A stretch of 11,882 nt of DNA from Aquabacterium sp. (GTDB taxonomy: Bacteria; Pseudomonadota; Gammaproteobacteria; Burkholderiales; Burkholderiaceae_C), in NCBI GenBank assembly GCA_030654555.1, contig JAURXG010000592.1, forward strand, positions 1 through 11,882, given 5' to 3'. Shown piece after piece: positions 6,853 to 11,882 of this stretch. How positions within the stretch are numbered: the stretch's first letter is position 1; every line of letters starts with the position of its first letter. A program made the position numbers and the translations under genes. A model generated the notes under the pieces. The model did not search any database. It had not been told where the DNA came from and was given only the letters and a program-made list of their open reading frames with translations.

Positions 6853-7689
6853 TCAACTCCGCAGGAAGTCGGGCGCGTGGCCGTTGCCGCGGCGCATGTT
6901 CACCTGGCCGCTGCCCAGCGCCAGCGTGACCATGCGGGGCACGTCCTCGCCCACGTCGACGCCGTCGAGCTGGAAGCCGAAGCGCTCGATCAGCGACCAG
7001 CCCTGCTCGATGTTGCGCTCGCCGATGTTGAACTTGGCGTTGCTGGCGCCCGACATGGTGTCGGCGCCGCCGTAGAGGTGGGCCACGTACTCCTCGGGCC
7101 GGGTGCGCAGCGTGGTCAACGACTTGACCATGGCCTCCACCGCCTCGTCGCCGTAGCGGCCGTCGGGCTCGTCGCCCGGCCGGCGCTGGCGGCTCGGCAG
7201 CAGGAAGTGACACATGCCGCCGATGCGCCGCGTCGGGTGCCACAGCGTGATCGCCACGCAGGAGCCCAGCAGCGTGCGCAGGCTGGCCACGTGGTGGCCC
7301 AGGTGCATCTGGCCGGGCATCAGCACCAGGTTGGCACCCGGTGCGCCGGCCAGTTGCCAATGCACCTCGGCGTTGGGGGGCGTCACCGGGGCTGCGGCGG
7401 GTCGGCGCGGTGGTGACGGCGGGGCAGCAGGCCGTGCGACCGCGCCGCCCGCGGGCCGCCCGGCGGCCGACAGCGGCATCGGCCGGGTGGGCTGGAAGCC
7501 TTCGGCGGGGCGGGTGGGCTGGAAGTCGCTGGCCGGGCGGGTGTTCAACCACGGGTCGGCTGGCCGGGTGTGCTGAAAGCCTTCGGCCGGGCGCGTGTGT
7601 TGCCAAGGTTCGGCCGGCCGGGTCGCGGGGGCCGACTCGGCGGGCAGGGTGGGTGACCAGGCTGCGCGCTGGCCGGGCGGTTTACGCAT
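6853..7689 (-). CDS. cheD: Chemoreceptor glutamine deamidase CheD with repeat-bearing N-terminal extension
   Basis: CheD hydrolyses specific receptor glutamines to glutamates, and in some bacteria works with CheC. The conserved core occupies about residues 109-278. The catalytic Cys is C144 in LLGSCVAITLWHP and the His is H161 in GGMCHFLLP, 17 apart as in Thermotoga CheD (C27, H44). T139 is the likely equivalent of the active-site Thr. NAKFNIGERNIE is also typical. CheD proteins usually have about 160-200 residues; this one has 278 because of a Pro/Arg-rich extension of about 108 residues. That extension contains five tandem nonapeptides of the form TRPA-x-x-(W/F)-x-x (23-67). The ATG overlaps the cheR stop by 8 bases (7682-7689), which supports this upstream start and suggests translational coupling. 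An internal ATG at residue 71 would give a shorter form without repeats. Core function is confident; the extension's role is unknown. Confidence 0.93.
   Translation of the reverse strand: MRKPPGQRAAWSPTLPAESAPATRPAEPWQHTRPAEGFQHTRPADPWLNTRPASDFQPTRPAEGFQPTRPMPLSAAGRPAGGAVARPAAPPSPPRRPAAAPVTPPNAEVHWQLAGAPGANLVLMPGQMHLGHHVASLRTLLGSCVAITLWHPTRRIGGMCHFLLPSRQRRPGDEPDGRYGDEAVEAMVKSLTTLRTRPEEYVAHLYGGADTMSGASNAKFNIGERNIEQGWSLIERFGFQLDGVDVGEDVPRMVTLALGSGQVNMRRGNGHAPDFLRS
7481..7623 (-). repeat. 27-bp tandem repeat, five units, inside cheD
   Basis: Five contiguous 27-bp units lie at 7481-7507, 7508-7534, 7535-7561, 7562-7588 and 7589-7615, with a partial unit to 7623. Read as protein (minus strand) they give nonapeptides beginning TRPA with an aromatic residue at position 7: EPWQH, EGFQH, DPWLN, SDFQP, EGFQP after each TRPA, then a sixth TRP. 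Arg-Pro continues in exact 9-residue register from R24 to R78. Units differ at several synonymous positions (CGG/CGC, CCG/CCA/CCC, ACC/ACG), so this is not a very fresh expansion. There are no spacers, and the reading frame is kept throughout. Confidence 0.95.
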
Positions 7690-8497
7690 GGCCGTGCACG
7701 GCGGTGGTCAGCACCCGCACCGGCAGGCCCAGGTTGCTCAGCGATTCGGCATGGCCGGTGTAGAGCACGCCGTCGGGCTTGAGCTGGCCCAGCACCCGGC
7801 GCACGATCTCGGTCTTGGCCGGGTTGTCGAAGTAGATCAGCACGTTGCGCAGGAAGATCACGTCGAACTGGGGCAGCCAGTCGGGCATCGGCTGCATCAG
7901 GTTGGCGGCCTCGAACTTCACCCGCGCGCGCAGCTCGCGCGTCATCAGCACCTGGCCGGTCTGCGCGCCCTGGCCCTTGAGGCAGAAGCGCTTGAGGTAC
8001 TCGGGCGGCACCATGCGCGCGCGCTCCATCGGGTAGAGGCCGCGCCGGGCGGTGTCGACCATCGCGGTGGACAGGTCGGTGCCGATGATCTGCCAGGGTG
8101 CCGATTCACCCCGCGGACCCAGCAGGTCGCTCATCAGCATGGCCGCGCTGTAGGCCTCCTCGCCCGACGAGCTGGCGGCGCTCCAGACCTTGAACTCCTG
8201 CCCCGGCGGCAGCTCGGCCAGGCGGTCGGCCAGGTCGTTGTAGTGCTGCGGCTCGCGGAAGAAGTAGGTCTCGTTGGTGGTCAGCCGGTCGATCAGGCGC
8301 GTCATCTCCTGCGCCGGCGCACCGCCGCGCAGCAGCTTGTCGACATAGGTCTCGATGTCGCGCTCGCCGGCCTCGTTGGCCAGGCGTTGCAGCCGGCCGG
8401 TGACCAGCGCCTGCTTGCTCTGGTTGAGCTTGATGCCCGAGACGCTCTCGAACAGCTGGGTGACGGCGTCGAAGGCCTTGCTCGACAGCGGTTTCAT
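7682..8497 (-). CDS. cheR: Chemoreceptor glutamate O-methyltransferase CheR
   Basis: CheR transfers methyl groups from S-adenosylmethionine to receptor glutamates, opposing CheB. At 271 residues it has normal length. An N-terminal helical domain (about 1-80) is followed by TNETYFFRE. The SAM-binding motif is VWSAASSSGEEAYS (usually WSAACSTGEE), then IIGTDLSTAMVDTARRGLYP, and late FDVIFLRNVLIYFD, all diagnostic of the family. The ATG overlaps the TGA of the upstream PAS receptor as ATGA (8494-8497), and AGGAG sits 8 bases ahead, so it has both coupling and its own good ribosome site. Its end overlaps cheD by 8 bases. None of the receptor C-termini visible here ends in an NWETF-type pentapeptide, so methylation here probably does not use that tether. 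Intact. Confidence 0.97.
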   Translation of the reverse strand: MKPLSSKAFDAVTQLFESVSGIKLNQSKQALVTGRLQRLANEAGERDIETYVDKLLRGGAPAQEMTRLIDRLTTNETYFFREPQHYNDLADRLAELPPGQEFKVWSAASSSGEEAYSAAMLMSDLLGPRGESAPWQIIGTDLSTAMVDTARRGLYPMERARMVPPEYLKRFCLKGQGAQTGQVLMTRELRARVKFEAANLMQPMPDWLPQFDVIFLRNVLIYFDNPAKTEIVRRVLGQLKPDGVLYTGHAESLSNLGLPVRVLTTAVHGHA

Positions 8498-9975
8498 CGT
8501 GTCTGCTCCTGCGGTGCCAGCCGGAACTGCTGCATCAGCGCCTGCAGTTCGTCGGCCTTGTCCGACAGCTCGGCGGCGGTGGCCGACAACTGCTCGCTGG
8601 CGGCGGCTGTCTGCTGGGTGGTGTGGTTGAGGTGGTTCATCGCCGTGGTGACCTGGCCGACGCCGTCGCTCTGCTCACCCGAGGCGGCGGCGATGGCCTG
8701 CACCAGCGTGCTGGTGCGCTGGATGCTGGGCACCATGCGCCCCAGCAGCAGGCCGGCGCGCTCGGCCATGCCCACGCTGCTGCCGGCGAGCTGGCCGATC
8801 TCGCGGGCGGCGGCCTGGCTGCGTTCGGCCAGCTTGCGCACCTCGGCGGCCACCACGGCAAAACCCTTGCCATGCTCGCCGGCGCGCGCGGCCTCGATGG
8901 CGGCGTTCAGCGCCAGCAGGTTGGTCTGGTAGGCGATGTCGTCGACGATGCCGATCTTCTGCGCGATGCTCTTCATCGCCTCGACCGTCTGCGACACGGC
9001 CTGGCCGCCGTCCATCGCCTCGCTGGCGGCCTGGGTGGCGATGCCGTCGGTGACGGTGGCGCTCTGGGCGTTCTGCTTCACCGAGGCGCTGATCTGGTGC
9101 AGCGAGGCGGTGGTCTGTTCCACGCTGGCGGCCTGCTGCGAGGCCCCGTTCGACAGCGAGGCGGCGGTCTGCGAAACCTGCTCGGCCGCCTGCAGCAGGC
9201 GCTGCGTGGTGCCGTCGACCTGGCGCACCGTGCCGGCAAAGGCCTCGATCAGCCCGTTGAGCTTGGTGGCCACCTGCCGGTACACGCCATGCAGGCGCTC
9301 GGCCGGCATGCGCGCCGACAGGTCGCCCTGGCTGGCGGCATCGACCACGCTGTCCAGGGCCTGCTCGGCCAGGCGCTGCTCGGTCATGTCCTGCCACTGG
9401 CCCACGGTGCCCAGCAGCTGGCCGCCGCCGGTGAAGATCGGCGTGGTGATCACGTCGTAGTTGCGCCCGCCCAGCACCATCGAGGTGGCGGTGCGGGTCT
9501 TCAGCGCGCGCAAGCGGCCCAGCGCGGCGGCGGGGTCCTTGTAGAACACACCCACCGAGTTGCCGACCAGCGTGTCCGGGTTGAAGCCCGGCAGCTCGCG
9601 CTGGAAGGCCGCCAGGTCGCGGTGCAGCACCTCGTCGAGCGCGGGATTGATGTAGACCAGCTTGCCGTCGGCATCGGCGATGCGGATGGGCGTGGCCACC
9701 GACGCCAGCGCGGTGCCGATGCGCATGGTCTGCTCGGCCTCGGCGGCGTTGGCCAGGGCCTGCGCGCCGGCGCCACGCAGCAGCGTGCTGCCGCGCCACA
9801 GCGTGGCCAGCGCACCGGCCACCGGCAGCGCTGACCACAGCCAGGCGCCGGTGGCGGCCACGGCGGCGGTGCCGGCCAGCGTGGCCAGGCCCAGCAGCGC
9901 CACGATCAGTCCCTGCCGACCCAGGCCGGCGGGCGGGGCGGGGAGGGCGCTGGAAGGCCGTTGCAGAGAGTTCAT
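8494..9975 (-). CDS. PAS-domain methyl-accepting chemotaxis protein
   Basis: A 493-residue chemoreceptor with almost no periplasmic part. Two hydrophobic helices (about 22-42 and 46-60) form a tight hairpin in the membrane. A PAS domain follows (about 80-195), of the type common in PAS receptors: TPIRIADADGKLVYINPALD, then GNSVGVFYKDP, a GGRNYDVITTPIF strand and GTVGQWQDMTEQRLAEQ. A HAMP-like segment is at about 200-250 (QGDLSARMPAERLHG). The signalling domain (about 270-475) has an intact tip, DDIAYQTNLLALNAAIEAAR, with the QTN Asn at residue 352. Sensing should be cytoplasmic, for example of redox, energy or a small ligand; no cofactor ligand can be assigned. It lies 85 bases after cheW behind an 11-bp tandem array, lacks a strong Shine-Dalgarno, and overlaps cheR by 4 bases. 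Its C-terminal half closely matches the receptor at the window end. Confidence 0.95.
   Translation of the reverse strand: MNSLQRPSSALPAPPAGLGRQGLIVALLGLATLAGTAAVAATGAWLWSALPVAGALATLWRGSTLLRGAGAQALANAAEAEQTMRIGTALASVATPIRIADADGKLVYINPALDEVLHRDLAAFQRELPGFNPDTLVGNSVGVFYKDPAAALGRLRALKTRTATSMVLGGRNYDVITTPIFTGGGQLLGTVGQWQDMTEQRLAEQALDSVVDAASQGDLSARMPAERLHGVYRQVATKLNGLIEAFAGTVRQVDGTTQRLLQAAEQVSQTAASLSNGASQQAASVEQTTASLHQISASVKQNAQSATVTDGIATQAASEAMDGGQAVSQTVEAMKSIAQKIGIVDDIAYQTNLLALNAAIEAARAGEHGKGFAVVAAEVRKLAERSQAAAREIGQLAGSSVGMAERAGLLLGRMVPSIQRTSTLVQAIAAASGEQSDGVGQVTTAMNHLNHTTQQTAAASEQLSATAAELSDKADELQALMQQFRLAPQEQTR
8506..8510 (-). promoter_or_regulatory. Ribosome binding site of cheR
   Basis: Read on the minus strand this is AGGAG, 8 bases before the cheR ATG at 8497. 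It lies inside the last codons of the PAS chemoreceptor and confirms the overlapping ATGA start. Confidence 0.65.
8560..9200 (-). repeat. Paralogous segment shared by two chemoreceptor genes (partner at 10860-11500)
   Basis: The region aligns with 10860-11500 at a constant offset of 2300 bases with no insertion or deletion that I can see. The core 8821-8983 versus 11121-11283 differs at only 4 of 163 bases, with 75 exact bases at 8909-8983. Outside this core, similarity falls to ordinary paralogue level. It is coding sequence for the signalling hairpin in both genes. Confidence 0.85.
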
Positions 9976-9996
9976 GGGCGCTGTAGCTCGGGTGAC

Positions 9997-10051
9997 GGGT
10001 GGGGGACGGATGCGGACCGGCTGCGGGCCGGGTGCGGGCCGGATGTCGGCC
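9997..10051. repeat. 11-bp tandem array between cheW and the PAS chemoreceptor
   Basis: Five contiguous 11-bp units lie at 9997, 10008, 10019, 10030 and 10041: GGGTGGGGGAC, GGATGCGGACC, GGCTGCGGGCC, GGGTGCGGGCC, GGATGTCGGCC. The array fills most of the 85-base gap, ending 9 bases before the cheW stop and beginning 21 bases upstream of the receptor ATG. It lies outside both genes. In the transcript the units are C-rich (GGCCCGCACCC-like). Function unknown. Confidence 0.8.
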
Positions 10052-10060
10052 GCAGGGCGG

Positions 10061-10630
10061 TCAGTGCGGCAGGTGGTCGGCGATCAGCGTGCTCAGCTCC
10101 TGCTGGGCCAGCACGCGGTCGAGCGCCAGCACGCCGATCACCTCGCCGCGGGCGCGCGTCATGCCGCGCAGGAAGCTGGCGTCGATGCGCGTGCCCAGCG
10201 CCGGCACGGCCTCGATGCCGGAGGCGGGGGTGTCGAAGACCTCGAACACCGCATCCACCAGCAGGCCCACCACCAGCGCGTGGTGGTCGGCGTCGTCGCC
10301 GGCCTGGTCGTCGGTGTCGGCGGCTTGTGGCGGCGCGGCCTCCACCACCACCACGCAGCTGCGCCGGCCGATGGTGATCGGCGGCTGGCCCAGGCGGGCG
10401 GCCAGGTCGACCACCGGCACCACGGCGCCGCGCAGGTTCATCACGCCGCGCACGAAGTCCGGCGTGCGCGGCAGCGCGGTGAGGCGGCCCACCTCCAGGA
10501 TCTCGCGCACGTCGTCGATCGGCACGGCCATGGCCTCGTCGCCCACCGCCATGCGCAGCAGCGAGCAGTTCAGGTCGGCCGGGGCGGCGCCGGCCGAACC
10601 GGTGCGGGTCATCATCGGGTTGGAGTTCAT
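10061..10630 (-). CDS. cheW: Chemotaxis coupling protein CheW
   Basis: CheW links receptor tips to the kinase CheA in the cytoplasmic signalling array. The 189 residues (E. coli CheW has 167) form two SH3-like halves. Diagnostic segments are AVPIDDVREIL (35-45), LTALPRTPDFVRGVMNLRG (50-68, with the conserved NLRG Arg at R67) and VVPVVDLAARLG. The second half resumes at VVGLLVDAVFEVFD and ends with GVLALDRVL. An acidic, Pro/Ala/Asp-rich insert with two His residues (about 99-117) lies between the halves and accounts for much of the extra length, along with an Ala-rich N-terminus. Start choice is uncertain: no strong Shine-Dalgarno precedes the ATG, and in-frame ATGs occur at codons 6 and 7. 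It lies 58 bases after one receptor and 85 before the next, all on the same strand, consistent with an operon. Confidence 0.95.
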   Translation of the reverse strand: MNSNPMMTRTGSAGAAPADLNCSLLRMAVGDEAMAVPIDDVREILEVGRLTALPRTPDFVRGVMNLRGAVVPVVDLAARLGQPPITIGRRSCVVVVEAAPPQAADTDDQAGDDADHHALVVGLLVDAVFEVFDTPASGIEAVPALGTRIDASFLRGMTRARGEVIGVLALDRVLAQQELSTLIADHLPH

Positions 10631-10688
10631 GCGGGGATCTCGCCAGGGGATTCGTTCGCGGGGCGTCGTGGATCGGCCAGGGGCGCCC

Positions 10689-11882
10689 TCACGCGTCGAC
10701 CGCCGAGAAGGCCGGCACCTGCGCGCGCGACTTGCGCCCGAACTTCAATCCGGCGGCGTCGGCCTGCAACGCCGGCCGGGCGGTGGCGCGCACCGCGCCG
10801 CGCTGGCCGTCGCCGTCGAGCTGGAAGCGCGCCATCAGCTCCTGCAGCCGCGCCGACTGGGCCGACAGCTCCTCGGCGGTGGCCGACAGCTCCTCGCTGG
10901 CCGCGGCGGTCTGCTGCGTGGTGCTGTTGAGGTGGTTCATCGCGTTGGTGATCTGGCCCACGCCGTCGCTCTGCTCGCCCGAGGCCGCGGCGATCTCCTG
11001 CACCAGCTCGCTGGTGCGGTTGATGCTGGGCACCATGCGCTCGAGCAGGCTGCCGGCGCTCTCGGCCAGGTGCACGCTGTTGCTGGCCAGCTGGCCGATC
11101 TCGCGCGCGGCGGTCTGGCTGCGCTCGGCCAGCTTGCGCACCTCGGCGGCCACCACGGCAAAACCCTTGCCGTGTTCGCCGGCGCGCGCGGCCTCGATGG
11201 CGGCGTTGAGCGCCAGCAGGTTGGTCTGGTAGGCGATGTCGTCGACGATGCCGATCTTCTGCGCGATGCTCTTCATCGCCTCGGCGGTCTGGCTGACCAC
11301 CTGGCCGCCCTGCTTGGCTTCGGCGGCGGCCTGGGTGGCGATGCCGTCGGTCACGGTGGCGCTCTCGGCGTTCTGCTTGACCGAGGCGCTGATCTCGTGC
11401 AGCGAGGCGGTGGTCTGCTCCACGCCCGCGGCCTGCTGTGAAGCGCCATGCGCCAGCGACTGCGAGGTCTGCGACACCTGGTTGGCGGCCATGCTCAGCT
11501 GGTCGGCCGCGGAGCGCACCTCCTGGAAGGTCTGGCTCACCGTGTTGATCAGCTGGTTGAAGTTCTCGCACAGCCCGGCGTGCAGGGCGATCTTGCCGGC
11601 GGTGGGGATGCGGCGGCTGAAGTCGCCCTGGGTGGCGGCGCCCACGGCTTCGCTGACCTCCTGAGCCACCTGCGCGCCCGATTCGGCCTCGGCGGCGCTG
11701 TCGATCGCACGGCGCTTGGCATCGGCGAACTCGAAGCCCAGCCGGGTCTGCACGCGCTTGAGCGCGATCATCGAGCGGGCCAGTTCGTCCTGGCCACGTG
11801 CGTCGACGATGCCGTCGAAGTTGCCTTGCGCAAAGCGGTCGAGCAGCTGCTCGCTCTGGCGCAGGCTGCGGGCCAGCCGACC
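10689..11882 (-). CDS. Methyl-accepting chemotaxis protein, N-terminus cut by window end
   Basis: The last 397 residues of a chemoreceptor; the reading frame stays open to the window edge, upstream of the first visible ATG at 11771. The fragment begins inside a HAMP domain (LRQSEQLLDRFAQGNFDGIV, then RGQDELARSMIALKRVQ). A second HAMP-like unit follows (about 57-105: GAATQGDFSRRIPTAGKI), then the signalling domain with tip DDIAYQTNLLALNAAIEAAR (QTN Asn at fragment residue 221). It ends SRAQVPAFSAVDA with no NWETF-type pentapeptide. From VSQTSQSLAHGAS to the end of the hairpin it matches the PAS receptor without gaps, though its HAMP region and tail differ. The sensor domain and membrane helices lie outside the window, so the ligand class is unknown. 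It is the first visible gene of the leftward chemotaxis block. Confidence 0.93.
   Translation of the reverse strand, partial: GRLARSLRQSEQLLDRFAQGNFDGIVDARGQDELARSMIALKRVQTRLGFEFADAKRRAIDSAAEAESGAQVAQEVSEAVGAATQGDFSRRIPTAGKIALHAGLCENFNQLINTVSQTFQEVRSAADQLSMAANQVSQTSQSLAHGASQQAAGVEQTTASLHEISASVKQNAESATVTDGIATQAAAEAKQGGQVVSQTAEAMKSIAQKIGIVDDIAYQTNLLALNAAIEAARAGEHGKGFAVVAAEVRKLAERSQTAAREIGQLASNSVHLAESAGSLLERMVPSINRTSELVQEIAAASGEQSDGVGQITNAMNHLNSTTQQTAAASEELSATAEELSAQSARLQELMARFQLDGDGQRGAVRATARPALQADAAGLKFGRKSRAQVPAFSAVDA

Noticed and set aside
7481..7623. CRISPR-like array
   Set aside because: Units are contiguous without spacers and lie in frame inside cheD.
9999..11441. Long + strand open frames opposite cheW and the right-hand receptor, and similar ones at 8623-9834 and 5944-6792
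   Set aside because: All are antisense shadows of well-supported genes, with biased composition and no family motif.

Overview
The window is very GC-rich, densely coding DNA with strong third-position G/C bias. Gene content and protein style (Kbp-type BON-LysM protein, a cheR-cheD-cheB block among several chemoreceptors, AcrB-class RND pump) point to a betaproteobacterium, most likely Burkholderiales of the Rubrivivax/Ideonella/Leptothrix kind. That placement is inferred from composition and protein style, not from a marker gene. I see no tRNA, rRNA, CRISPR array, insertion sequence or phage gene.

Left part, + strand (1-3069): the C-terminal four fifths of an RND-family efflux permease, cut by the window start, with its proton-relay residues intact. 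After a 110-base gap with two small inverted repeats comes a complete BON-LysM protein of the Kbp/YgaU type (potassium-binding in E. coli). It converges, 18 bases apart, on the leftward chemotaxis block. A perfect 10-bp hairpin at this junction doubles as the last codons of the neighbouring chemoreceptor.

Right part, - strand (11882 down to 3088): in transcription order, a chemoreceptor cut by the window end, cheW, a PAS chemoreceptor, cheR, cheD, cheB, then after 144 bases a third chemoreceptor with a periplasmic helical domain and an added C-terminal Cache domain. The PAS receptor and cheR overlap by 4 bases (ATGA) and cheR and cheD by 8, so these are probably translationally coupled. The set forms an adaptation module: CheR methylates, CheB demethylates and deamidates, CheD deamidates receptor glutamines, CheW couples receptors to a CheA kinase. 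No cheA or cheY lies here; they are probably beyond the right edge.

The core is a recognisable chemotaxis operon, not a new system. The points worth a second look are: a CheD N-terminal extension of five in-register nonapeptide repeats starting TRPA; a Cache domain placed after the signalling hairpin of the third receptor, together with a Gly at a normally Asn tip position; a gap-free paralogous segment at a constant 2300-base offset in two receptors, nearly identical at the hairpin tip; an 11-bp tandem array between cheW and the PAS receptor; and the hairpin at the convergent junction.
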